From contig JAJXUD010000004.1 in NCBI GenBank assembly GCA_021783235.1, positions 36,001-100,000 of the forward strand: a stretch of 64,000 nt of DNA, given 5' to 3'. Every line of letters starts with the position of its first letter. The first letter of the stretch is position 1. Below the pieces are notes generated by a model. It was not told the DNA's origin. It was given only the letters and a program-made list of their open reading frames with translations, and made no database searches. This stretch comes from Myxococcales bacterium. GTDB taxonomy: Bacteria; Myxococcota; Myxococcia; Myxococcales; JAKAPL01. Of this stretch, positions 31,357 to 39,139 are shown one piece after another. The translations under genes were made by a program, and so were the position numbers.

Positions 31357-31769
31357 TTCTCGTCCTCGCCGCCGGCCCCCGCCGGAGCGAAGCGAGGCTT
31401 CTCGTCGCCGCGGTGGCACATGTAGCAGGTGGCCTTCGGCGCCTTCGGCCAGGTGAAGAACTGCTCGTCGATCTTCCGGGTCATCTTCATCATCTCGCGC
31501 GTGATGTCCTTCTTCTTCGTCTCCTTGGCGAAGTCCTTCGTGGGCTTCATGACGTGGCAGAACTCACAGCGTACGCCGAGCGCCTTGCTGAAGCCCTTCA
31601 TCGTCGCCATCAGCTCCTTCTTGCTGATGTCCTTCGGGAGCAACTCGAGGTTCTTGAAGTGCACCTCGCCCTCTCCCTTGGCTTGGGCAGCGGCGGCGGG
31701 CTCGTCCGCGCGAGCCGCCGGAAGGGTCGGGGCAGCGGCGAGGAGCGAGAGGCAGATGAACGTTCTCAT
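31353..31769 (-). CDS. Dihaem cytochrome c of the CytoC_RC-like (short, periplasmic) type
   Basis: Exported protein of 138 residues with signal MRTFICLSLLAAAPTLPAAR. Two CxxCH haem sites occur: CEFCH in ALGVRCEFCHVMKP and CYMCH in KATCYMCHRGDEKP. The phrase FKNLELLPKDISKKELMATM, with a conserved Lys-rich helix (KKKDITREMMKMTRKIDEQF) between the haem sites, resembles the reaction-centre-cytochrome-like family found in many non-photosynthetic bacteria. It likely carries electrons in respiration. The Gly-rich tail GAGGEDEK is unstructured. Start ATG 31769 is preceded by GGAGG-like bases on the minus strand. Confidence 0.85.
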   Translation of the reverse strand: MRTFICLSLLAAAPTLPAARADEPAAAAQAKGEGEVHFKNLELLPKDISKKELMATMKGFSKALGVRCEFCHVMKPTKDFAKETKKKDITREMMKMTRKIDEQFFTWPKAPKATCYMCHRGDEKPRFAPAGAGGEDEK

Positions 31770-31882
31770 GGGCGTTTTCCTCCGGGGCGTGATGGTGGGC
31801 GATCGCTCGGTCGGCGGCAAGGGGAAATCGCAGGCGACGAACTGCCTGACGAGGGCCCATCGGCCCCCCCTCGACGGGATGT

Positions 31883-32497
31883 TCAGCGAGCGGACCGCAC
31901 GAGCCCCTCGGCCTCTTTCGCCGCGCGGACGCTCGGCCGCGATCCCAGCCGGGTCCGATACTCGGCGAGCTTCGGCCAGCGGGCGAGGTCGATGCCGGCG
32001 GCTCGCGTCCAGTTGAGAACGGTCAGCAGGTAGCAGTCGGCGACCGTGAAGCCCTCGCCCATGAGAAACGGCCGTTCCCCGAGCTTGCCCTGCGTCCAGT
32101 CGAAGCGGCGGGCGAGCCTCTGACGCGCCTCGTCTCTCTCCGCCTCGGGCGCGCCGTGAAAGAGCGGCCAGTACGGCTTGTGGATCTCGGTGGCGATGAA
32201 ATTGAGCCACTCCTGCAGACGGTAGCGCGCGAGCGAGCCCGGGCGGGGGGCGAGGTCGCGCTCTGGCCGCTGATCAGCGATCCACTGGAGGATCACCGCG
32301 ACCTCGGTCAGCCGCTCGCCATCGTCGAGCTCGAGCACCGGGACGTAGCCCTTGTCGTTGATCGCCTCGAGGGACCCTCCGCCCTCGAGCTGCGCCGTTT
32401 TCATGTCGTAGCGAGCGAGGTCGAACGCGAGGCCGGCCTCGCGCAAGGCGACGTGCGGCGCGAACGAGCAGGTTCCTTGGCTGTAGTAGAGCTTCAT
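31883..32497 (-). CDS. Glutathione S-transferase, beta-class-like
   Basis: Cytosolic GST of 204 residues starting MKLYYSQGTCSFAPHVALRE. The thioredoxin-like N-terminal domain carries Cys10 in the beta-class position (YSQGTCSF, compare YTPGSCSL of proteobacterial GstB). The cis-Pro segment KGYVPVLELDDGERLTEV is intact, and ATEIHKPYWPLFH has the beta-class His. The C-terminal helical domain includes GEGFTVADCYLLTVLNW, the N-capping box. It would conjugate glutathione to electrophiles or act as a thiol-disulfide enzyme. Start ATG 32497 is chosen because the fold begins here. It is divergent from the LamG lipoprotein, with 247 bases between that contain no recognisable element. Confidence 0.93.
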   Translation of the reverse strand: MKLYYSQGTCSFAPHVALREAGLAFDLARYDMKTAQLEGGGSLEAINDKGYVPVLELDDGERLTEVAVILQWIADQRPERDLAPRPGSLARYRLQEWLNFIATEIHKPYWPLFHGAPEAERDEARQRLARRFDWTQGKLGERPFLMGEGFTVADCYLLTVLNWTRAAGIDLARWPKLAEYRTRLGSRPSVRAAKEAEGLVRSAR

Positions 32498-32744
32498 GGC
32501 CTCCTCCGTGCGGTCGGGGTCGTCCTGAGACCCGACGAGGACGAGCTCCATCGCATGCCATGGAGGCGGTCGGCCAGCAAGGGCGCCTCGGGTGGCTCCG
32601 ATCGCCTCGAGCGAGCGGCTCGAACGAGCGGCGCGCAGGCCGTTGGTACGGAAGGAAGCAGCCAGCCCCTCCGTCGTACGTCTGTTCACATCGGGAAGGC
32701 GACCGGTGTAGTCGTCCAGTCCTCAACGGAGCAGGAGGCTGGAC

Positions 32745-35072
32745 ATGGAGAAGCGAAGCTACCGCGCGGGAAGGCGCGTCCTCGGAGTCGTCGTCTTCGC
32801 GTTGGGCTGCGCGAGCCATCCCGGCGCCTCGCCCACCGCGCGGTCGAGCGGCGGTACCTCTGGAACCGCCGGCCAGCCGTACCCGCCGCTGGTCCTCGCC
32901 GACCGGCCGCTCGCCTACTACCGACTGGACGAGACCCGGAGGCCGGCTGTCCGCGACGCGAGCGGCAACGGGCACGACGGCAGCTACGGCCAGAGCGTGC
33001 TCCTCGGGCTTCCGAGTCTCCTCACCACGGACCCGGATCTGGCGGCAGGCTTCGGCGGCGCGGCCGCCCTAGGCGGAATCGTCACGGTCCCGAAGTCCGG
33101 GATGCTCGAGCCGTCGTCGGCGGTCTCGCTCGAGGCCTGGCTCCTTCCCGAGTCCGCGGGTAGCGGCGCGACGATCCTCGCCTATGGCGCGGACACGGCC
33201 TCGCCCTGGCAGCCCTATGCGCTGCTCTTCGCCGGCGGCCACGTCGTCTTCCAGCTCTCGGTCTCCGGCGCCTCCGCCCCCCTCACGTCGCGCGGCGCCC
33301 TGTCGGTGGGGCATGCCCACCACGTCGTGGGAACGTTCGACGGCCGGACGGAGAGCCTCTTCGTCGACGGTGCCCTCGATTCCGTTCAGTCGGTCCGCGG
33401 GGAGCTCGGCAACTATTCCGCGAGCGAAAACGGCCTCGCCATCGGCGGGCGATGGACGACGGGCGAAGCTTCGTTCGACGGCGTACTCGACGAGCTGGCT
33501 GTCTACGGCTCGGCGCTGTCTGCGGAGCGCGTCCTCGCGCACTACGAGGCCGGCGGCGGCCTCCCGCCGATCGCCGGCTCCGCTGGCCCTTCGGGGCCGT
33601 CGGGCGTTACTGGGGCGGGGGGAGGCTCGACCGGGACCAGCGGTGCCGCTGGAGTGAGCGGCTCGACAAGCGGCGCGTCTTCCGGTGGCAGCACGTCCTC
33701 AGGTGGCAGCACGTCTTCCGGTGGCAGCACGTCTTCCGGTGGCAGTACGTCCTCAGGTGGCAGTACGTCCTCAGGTGGCGGCACGTCCTCAGGTGGCGGC
33801 ACGTCCTCCGGTGGCAGCACGTCCTCAGGGGCGAGCGGATCGACCGGCCAGACCGGCTCCAGTGGAGCGGGCACGACCAGCTCCGGCGGTGGGGGCTCCT
33901 CCTCTGGGTCGGGCGGGAGCAGCGGTGGCGGGAGCACTGGTACGGGTGGGGCCTGCTCCCAGCCGGGAACGTCAGCCGCCGGGCAGCCGTGCAGCAGTAG
34001 CTGCGAATGTGCCTCGGGCAACTGCCTCGGGACGGTCTGTTACCCGGACTTTCCGAACAGCGTCTTCCGGCAGCCGCTGCCGGCCTCGCCCAAGGTGGCG
34101 GCGAACAGCGCAGCCATCATCGCTTACTACGTGGCGAACTGGACGCTCGCCGGTCCGAGCAAGGGGCAGTGGAACGTTGGAATGCACCCCGCGCTCGATC
34201 CTCAGGATCTGAGCTACGAGGGCGACGACAACCTCGCGGCGCTCTACTTCGCGAAGAGCTCCGATCCGGTCTTCACGGTCCACTGCTTCGAGAGCTGGGG
34301 ATGCCCTGGACTCGAGGGGCGCCAGATGAACATCCCAATGAACGCCAAGTGGCAGGACTGGCCGCTCATGAACGGCCCGGGGCCGACGCGCGGCAAGGGC
34401 AGCGACGACCACCTCGTCGTCATCTCGCCGGACGGAAAGACCGAGACCGATCTCTATGAAGCGTCTCAATGCTTCGACGGCGCCGGGGGAGCGGGGGTCT
34501 GCCTGGTCGGCTCCGGCGCCATCGTCGACATAGCGACGAGCGACGGCTTTTCCTCGGGCAGCGTCGCGACGGCGACCGGCTGGATGGTGACGCAGGGGCT
34601 GATTCTGCCGGAGGAGCTGCTGTCGGGCTCGATCGGCCACGCGCTCGCCATCGAGTTTCCTTGTCACGATGGCAAGTACGTCTGGCCAGCCACCGCCACC
34701 GACGGGCCCGCCGAGGCCTGCCCGAATACGGCGAACGTTCTCACCGAGGGGCAGAGAGTCTTCTTCACGGCCGACGACGCGACCATCGACTCCTGGAACG
34801 TCCCACCCGTCACGAGAATCGTTGCGAAGGCTCTCGCCCACTACGGCGCCTACTACGTCGACAACCAGGGCTACGGCGGAGCGACGCTGATGACCGTCAA
34901 CGAGTTCAGCTTCGAGCCTCCCGGAATCATTCCGAACCTCTGGCCGACGGTCGCCGCGCAGCTCGGGCCGATGCCGCTGACGGGCGTCATGTCGAGCTAC
35001 GACCTCGGCTTCGACCAGATCCCCGGCGGCTGGACGAGCTGGCTCGCCATCTGCGACAAGAGCGGCTGCTGA
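32745..35072 (+). CDS. LamG-domain surface lipoprotein with Ser/Thr/Gly repeat linker
   Basis: Lipoprotein of 775 residues (signal GVVVFALGC) starting after GCAGGAGG. A concanavalin/LamG-type domain occupies about residues 45-265, opening LADRPLAYYRLDETRRPAVR and containing VSLEAWLLPES and HVVGTFDGRTESLFVDGALD. A low-complexity linker of GGSTSS repeats (about 280-420) follows, then a Cys-rich bridge (CSQPGTSAAGQPCSSSCECA). From about 430 an unassigned domain begins (VFRQPLPASPKVAANSAAII; GMHPALDPQDLSYEGDDNLA). The architecture suits a carbohydrate- or protein-binding adhesin held away from the cell by the linker. No catalytic motif was recognised in the C-terminal domain. Confidence 0.78.
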   Translation: MEKRSYRAGRRVLGVVVFALGCASHPGASPTARSSGGTSGTAGQPYPPLVLADRPLAYYRLDETRRPAVRDASGNGHDGSYGQSVLLGLPSLLTTDPDLAAGFGGAAALGGIVTVPKSGMLEPSSAVSLEAWLLPESAGSGATILAYGADTASPWQPYALLFAGGHVVFQLSVSGASAPLTSRGALSVGHAHHVVGTFDGRTESLFVDGALDSVQSVRGELGNYSASENGLAIGGRWTTGEASFDGVLDELAVYGSALSAERVLAHYEAGGGLPPIAGSAGPSGPSGVTGAGGGSTGTSGAAGVSGSTSGASSGGSTSSGGSTSSGGSTSSGGSTSSGGSTSSGGGTSSGGGTSSGGSTSSGASGSTGQTGSSGAGTTSSGGGGSSSGSGGSSGGGSTGTGGACSQPGTSAAGQPCSSSCECASGNCLGTVCYPDFPNSVFRQPLPASPKVAANSAAIIAYYVANWTLAGPSKGQWNVGMHPALDPQDLSYEGDDNLAALYFAKSSDPVFTVHCFESWGCPGLEGRQMNIPMNAKWQDWPLMNGPGPTRGKGSDDHLVVISPDGKTETDLYEASQCFDGAGGAGVCLVGSGAIVDIATSDGFSSGSVATATGWMVTQGLILPEELLSGSIGHALAIEFPCHDGKYVWPATATDGPAEACPNTANVLTEGQRVFFTADDATIDSWNVPPVTRIVAKALAHYGAYYVDNQGYGGATLMTVNEFSFEPPGIIPNLWPTVAAQLGPMPLTGVMSSYDLGFDQIPGGWTSWLAICDKSGC
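33684..33827 (+). repeat. 18-bp tandem repeat (eight units) encoding the GGSTSS linker
   Basis: Eight consecutive units of GGTGGCAGCACGTCCTCA and close variants fill 33684-33827 without interruption. The unit is six codons, so gain or loss of copies changes linker length but not frame. Confidence 0.85.
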
Positions 35073-35081
35073 CGGCCGGCC

Positions 35082-35795
35082 TCAGCAGCCGGAGCCGTGC
35101 GGGGCCAGGCACTTCCAGACCCCGTCCGGGCAGCGCGTCGCGGTTCGGCCGCCGCCGCAGCTGAGGGCGCAGTTGCCAGCGCAGCGGCAGGTCGATGCCG
35201 GATCCTGGCAGACCAGCGCGCAGCCGGCGTCGGTTTCGCCGTCGGCCGAGCAGGTGACGTCGCAGGTCGTCGTCCCGCTGCAGTCGCAGCTGGCGCCGGG
35301 GGCAAGCGTCAACGTGCAGTCGCTGCCGCCTCCGCAGGTCACGGTCGAACCGGCGCCCGCGGAGATCGCGCAGCTGCTCGTGCCATCGCAGGTGACCGTC
35401 GAGCCCGCTCCCACGGAGACGACCCCGGCGTCACCGCCGCCGCAGCTGCTCTGGCCCGTGCAGCTGTACGAGCAGTTCGCTCCGCAGGAGCCAGAGCAGG
35501 TCGTCTGGGCGCCACACGTCGCGCTGCAGCCCGAGCCGCAGGCGAGGCTGCATTGGTTCTGGGCGCCGCAATTGAAAGTGACATCGGAGGGGAGTCCTGC
35601 GTCGGTCCCGCCCGAGCCCCCGTCGGCAGGGCCGAGGGAGCAGGACTGCCCGCTCTGGCAGCTGCAGCTCCCCGCGTCGTCGCAGTTGCAGGCCCCGGTG
35701 CAGGCGAAGCCGGTGACCCCGATCACCGGCTTGTAGCAGCCGGCGGCGCTGCAGAGCAGGGGGCTGATCAGGAGAGCCAAGAGCATCGATCGCAT
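35082..35795 (-). CDS. Cys-rich lipoprotein of unknown function
   Basis: A 237-residue exported lipoprotein (signal MRSMLLALLISPLLCSAAGC). It contains about 40 cysteines. Residues 33-130 have short Cys-turn repeats (CNCDDAGSCSCQSGQSC; CGSGCSATCGAQTTCSGSCG). A second block from about 130 consists of beta-helix-like steps (GAGSTVTCDGTSSCAISAG, GAGSTVTCGGGSDCTLTLAP). The C-terminus ends CPDGVWKCLAPHGSGC. A stacked, disulfide-stabilised solenoid is plausible. It ends nine bases from the LamG lipoprotein gene in convergent orientation. No function is known. Confidence 0.72.
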   Translation of the reverse strand: MRSMLLALLISPLLCSAAGCYKPVIGVTGFACTGACNCDDAGSCSCQSGQSCSLGPADGGSGGTDAGLPSDVTFNCGAQNQCSLACGSGCSATCGAQTTCSGSCGANCSYSCTGQSSCGGGDAGVVSVGAGSTVTCDGTSSCAISAGAGSTVTCGGGSDCTLTLAPGASCDCSGTTTCDVTCSADGETDAGCALVCQDPASTCRCAGNCALSCGGGRTATRCPDGVWKCLAPHGSGC

Positions 35796-35896
35796 GTCGT
35801 CCTCCTCTGGGCCGAGCAGACCACCACGGGCAGCCGCTGGGCAAGCAAGGGAGGGCCGCGAACGTGGCGAACCGTCGAGGCGCGAGACGAGGTAGC

Positions 35897-36790
35897 ATGC
35901 GCGAGCACGTTGCGGAGGCCACTTTGGACGAGACCCTCGATGCCTTGATTCGCCAGCTCGACCTCGAACCGCTCGAGGTCAACCTCTTCCGTGGCCAGTC
36001 GAGCGATCTGGGAGGCCGGAGCGTCTTCGGCGGGCAGGTGGTCGGGCAGGCCTTGATGGCCGCCTCTCGGACGGTCGAGGGCCGAGAGCCGCATTCGCTT
36101 CACGCCTACTTCCTCTCGCCCGGAGACATGGAGGCGCCCATCGTCTACGAGGTGGACCGGCTCCGCGACGGTCGCAGCTTCGCGGCCCGGCGCGTGCAGG
36201 CCATCCAGCACGGCCGCCCGATCTTCTCGATGCTGGCATCGTTTCAGACGCCTCAGTCGGGGCTCGAGCACCAGGCACCGATGCCCAATGTTCCGCGGCC
36301 CGAGGAGCTGTCCTCCTACGTCGAGCTCCGCGAGCGCTGGTTCGTCGAGGCGTCGCCGGTCCCCGAGATCGTCCGCGGGCTGCTCGGTCGCCCCATCGCC
36401 ATGGATTTTCGGCCCGTCGATCCGGGCAACCCGCTGCGGCCGCGGCCGACTCCTCCGCTGCAGCACGTCTGGTTCAAGACCGTCGAGCCGATTCCGGCGG
36501 ACGCGATGCTTCACCGCTGTCTGCTCGCCTACGCCTCGGACTTCCATCTCATCGGCACCGCGCTGAGGCCGCATGGCATGAGCTGGTACACGGGGCACGT
36601 GGCGATGGCGAGCCTCGATCACGCCCTCTGGTTCCACCGCGACGCTCGGGTCGACGAGTGGCTGCTCTACTCGATGGACTCGCCGACCGCCCAAGGGGCG
36701 CGGGGTCTGGCCCGCGGTCAGATCTTCGACCTGGGCGGGCGTCTCGTCGCGAGCGTCGCTCAGGAGGGGATGATCCGCGCGGGCGGCTGA
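35897..36790 (+). CDS. tesB: Acyl-CoA thioesterase II
   Basis: Double-hotdog thioesterase of 297 residues that hydrolyses acyl-CoA to free acid and CoA. Family blocks: LEVNLFRGQSSDLGGRSVFG (with GGQVVGQAL), SLHAYFLSPGD, PIVYEVDRLRDGRSFAARRV, LAYASDFHLIGTAL with the catalytic Asp, and ARGLARGQIFDLGGRLVASV with the Gln of the Asp-Thr/Ser-Gln triad; SLDHALWFHRD supplies the hydroxyl residue. ATG 35897 is chosen since the conserved start MREHVAEATLDETL follows. It lies just upstream of the aro-men operon, with the minus-strand doxX between. Menaquinone synthesis needs a DHNA-CoA thioesterase, so this is a candidate by context only. Confidence 0.93.
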   Translation: MREHVAEATLDETLDALIRQLDLEPLEVNLFRGQSSDLGGRSVFGGQVVGQALMAASRTVEGREPHSLHAYFLSPGDMEAPIVYEVDRLRDGRSFAARRVQAIQHGRPIFSMLASFQTPQSGLEHQAPMPNVPRPEELSSYVELRERWFVEASPVPEIVRGLLGRPIAMDFRPVDPGNPLRPRPTPPLQHVWFKTVEPIPADAMLHRCLLAYASDFHLIGTALRPHGMSWYTGHVAMASLDHALWFHRDARVDEWLLYSMDSPTAQGARGLARGQIFDLGGRLVASVAQEGMIRAGG

Positions 36791-36807
36791 TGTCCCGCGG
36801 AGCCCTC

Positions 36808-37200
36808 TCAGCTCCAGCGGCCGCGACCCGCGGACCAGCGGCCGGCGCCCAGCAGCGCGACCGCGAGGCCGCCGACGAAGTAGAGCGCCGGCAACTCCAC
36901 GGCCCAGCCACCGGACGACCCCAGCTGGCCGAGCGCTCCGAGGTGGGCGAGCGCCACCGCAACCAGCATGTCGGCCGCGACGAGCAGCCCGCCGATTCGC
37001 GTCCAGAGGCCGAGCACGAGCAGGGCCGGACCGACGAGCTCGCCGAGGTAGACGCCCCAGGCGAAGGCGCGGGGGAGCCCATGGGCATGAAGCATCCCGG
37101 CGATGGGGGCGACGCCGTGCCAGACCTTCGCGAGGCCGTGCAAAAGAAGCATCCCACCCACGCCCACGCGCAGCAGCAGCCGTCCGAGATCCTGGCTCAT
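36808..37200 (-). CDS. DoxX-family small membrane protein
   Basis: A 130-residue inner-membrane protein starting MSQDLGRLLLRVGVGGMLLL after a GGAGGCGGAG ribosome site. Four hydrophobic segments (residues about 5-22, 47-68, 70-90, 100-120) and the DoxX signature LLRVGVGGMLLLHGLAKVWH with the conserved GxxLLxHGxxK are present. DoxX proteins are associated with oxidoreductase or thiol-stress systems and quinone-linked enzymes in some species; the role here is not known. It sits between tesB (convergent) and aroK (divergent). Confidence 0.88.
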   Translation of the reverse strand: MSQDLGRLLLRVGVGGMLLLHGLAKVWHGVAPIAGMLHAHGLPRAFAWGVYLGELVGPALLVLGLWTRIGGLLVAADMLVAVALAHLGALGQLGSSGGWAVELPALYFVGGLAVALLGAGRWSAGRGRWS

Positions 37201-37256
37201 CTCCGCCTCCTCGTCGAGGCTCCGATGGTGGCGCAGGAAGAACGCGCGCGCAACGG

Positions 37257-37286
37257 TTGACCCGGTGCGTCCAAGGGCGCTACCCA
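37257..37286 (+). promoter_or_regulatory. Weak candidate promoter for the aro-men operon
   Basis: TTGACC at 37257-37262 matches the -35 hexamer seen before the HEAT lipoprotein and tRNA-Sec genes. The following -10 candidate TACCCA (37281-37286, 18-base spacer) is poor. It lies 9 bases before aroK ATG 37296. Confidence 0.2.
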
Positions 37287-37295
37287 ACCGGAGCG

Positions 37296-37901
37296 ATGAG
37301 GAACGCACGCTCACCCAGTCCCGAGCCGAGGCGGGATCTGCTCGGGCTGATCTGGGACGTCGTCGACCCGAGGCTCCGTGGGGGTCTCGCGGGGGCGTTC
37401 GAGACGGCGCGGCCAGCGCGACTTCGATTGGGGGAGGGCGCCCGGATTGCGATCGTGGGACACCGGGCGGCGGGGAAGTCGCGGCTCCTGCCTCTCCTCG
37501 CCGAGTGGGCGGGCTGGCCGGGCGTCGATCTCGATCGCGAGCTGGAGAGGCGAAGCGGCCGTCGCCTGCGCGAATGGCTGCCGAACGACGAGGCCGGATT
37601 CCGGCGGGCGGAGCGCGACCTGTTCGAGTCGTTGCCTGGGGGCTGGCTCGTGGCGGTGGGGGGCGGCTTTCTGTCGAACCACCCGGGAGCCCTCGAACGG
37701 CACGTCTCGGTGCTCGTGCCCATCACCCTCGAGAGCTACCGCGAGCGGCTGCTGGCGGACTCGTCTCGACCGAGGCTGCGACCGGAGCTGACGCTCTCGG
37801 AGGAGCTCGATCGGGTCTACCTCGAGCGCGAACGCCGGCACGCGCTCGTGCCGACCTGGTCGCTCCCGGCCTTTCTGCGCGCGACGCAGCGGGAGCCTTG
37901 A
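37296..37901 (+). CDS. aroK: Shikimate kinase
   Basis: Phosphorylates shikimate at O3 with ATP. The 201-residue protein has a 40-residue N-terminal extension (LLGLIWDVVDPRLRGGLAGA) before the core, unlike typical 170-residue AroK. The P-loop is IAIVGHRAAGKSRLLPLLA (residues about 52-70), and VDLDRELERRSGRRLREWL provides the shikimate-binding Asp and Arg. LVAVGGGFLSNHPGALERHV has the conserved GGG motif, and VYLERERRHALV the lid/adenine Arg segment. The first gene of the operon; its last base is the A of the next gene's ATG (TGATG). The extension could contact a partner in the operon, but that is a guess. Confidence 0.88.
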   Translation: MRNARSPSPEPRRDLLGLIWDVVDPRLRGGLAGAFETARPARLRLGEGARIAIVGHRAAGKSRLLPLLAEWAGWPGVDLDRELERRSGRRLREWLPNDEAGFRRAERDLFESLPGGWLVAVGGGFLSNHPGALERHVSVLVPITLESYRERLLADSSRPRLRPELTLSEELDRVYLERERRHALVPTWSLPAFLRATQREP

Positions 37902-39139
37902 TGGCTGCTCGGCTCGTCGTCACGCTGCCTCCCGGTCGCAGCGGTGAAGCGGCGCTCGAGTTCGCGAGGCGGGCGAGGCGAGAGGGTGCCGATCTGCTCG
38001 AGCTGCGCGGCGACTTTCATGCCGACGGAGCGATCGACGCGGCGGCGCTCGCAAGGGAGCTTCCGCTGCTCGCGGCCGAGCGGGGAGGCGAGCTTCCCCG
38101 AGCGTTTCTTTGCGCGGCGGCGGAGATCGATCGGCCGCTGGGCTCCCCGGCGGAAGGCACGACGCTGCGGTCGTGGCACGCGGATCGGCCGCTGACGCCG
38201 TCGGAGGCGCTGGCCGTCTGGGAGTCCTGCGTGCCTGGCCCGACGGCGCTCAAGCACGTCGAGCCGCTCGGCACGCCCCGGGACGGCCTTCGACTGCTCG
38301 AGACTCAGCGCAGACTAGGCCAGCGCTTCGGGGCCGCGCGGATCACGGTGCTCGCCGTCGGCGACCTCGCGCTGCCATTTCGTTGCCTCCTCGCGGCCGG
38401 CAACGAGCTCGACTACGTCGCACTCGACGGCCAGTCTCTCGCGGCGCCTGGACAGCGGCTCCTCGCGGACGCCGTGCGGGAGCGGGACGCCGGAGGTCGA
38501 GATCGCGGCGGCCGGCGGCTCGGGCTCTTGGGCGCCGGCATCGCCCAATCGCGCTCCCCGGAACGGCACCGGCAGCCCTTCGACCGCATCGACCTTCCCC
38601 CGGATACGGAACTCGCGCCGCTCCTCGCTGAGCTTCATCAGTTCTACGATGGCTTCGCGGTGACGAGCCCGTTCAAGAGGGAGGCGGCGCGCATGGCCGG
38701 CTCGGCCCTGCCCGCCGTCAACACGCTTCTGCGCACCCCAGACGGCTGGAGCGGCGCCAACACCGACGTCGACGGGGCGCGGGAGGCGGTGCGTCGGCTG
38801 GGCGTCGCCGAGCTGACGGCGCTCGGGGACGGTGGCGCCACGGCCGCCTTGCGGGAGGCCTGCGCGCGGGAGCAGGTTCGGCTCTCGGTGCTGAGGCGTG
38901 CCGAGGTCTTCGGGCACGCGCTGTCGGGCACCTTCGTTTGGACCTGGCCGCCGGGGCTCGCCGCGCCCGACGGGCTTCGCTTCGATCGCGCTCGCGTCGC
39001 GGTGATCGCCTACGGCGAACGGGCGCGATGGGTGAGCCGCGAGATCCGAACGAGAGGCGGTAGACCGGTCGCGATCGGGGGGCGCTGGTTCGCGGCCCAG
39101 GCCCACGGTCAGGAGAGGCTCTGGGAGGCCATGCGATGA
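37901..39139 (+). CDS. aroDE: Compact fused 3-dehydroquinate dehydratase (type I) / shikimate dehydrogenase
   Basis: Two consecutive shikimate-pathway steps in a 412-residue protein. The N-terminal type I dehydratase (about 1-205) shows ADLLELRGD (Glu34, Asp38), RSWHADRPLTPSEAL with catalytic-base His93, and TALKHVEPLGTPRDGLRLLE with Schiff-base Lys118; DGQSLAAPGQRLL is the conserved APGQ. The C-terminal dehydrogenase (from about 210) shows GLLGAGIAQSRSPERHRQPF, VTSPFKREAARMA (catalytic Lys), ANTDVDGAREAVRRL (Asp) and LGDGGATAALREAC (nucleotide loop). The chain is shorter than most AroDE fusions. It starts at the ATG sharing a base with the aroK stop. Domain limits are approximate. Confidence 0.82.
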   Translation: MAARLVVTLPPGRSGEAALEFARRARREGADLLELRGDFHADGAIDAAALARELPLLAAERGGELPRAFLCAAAEIDRPLGSPAEGTTLRSWHADRPLTPSEALAVWESCVPGPTALKHVEPLGTPRDGLRLLETQRRLGQRFGAARITVLAVGDLALPFRCLLAAGNELDYVALDGQSLAAPGQRLLADAVRERDAGGRDRGGRRLGLLGAGIAQSRSPERHRQPFDRIDLPPDTELAPLLAELHQFYDGFAVTSPFKREAARMAGSALPAVNTLLRTPDGWSGANTDVDGAREAVRRLGVAELTALGDGGATAALREACAREQVRLSVLRRAEVFGHALSGTFVWTWPPGLAAPDGLRFDRARVAVIAYGERARWVSREIRTRGGRPVAIGGRWFAAQAHGQERLWEAMR

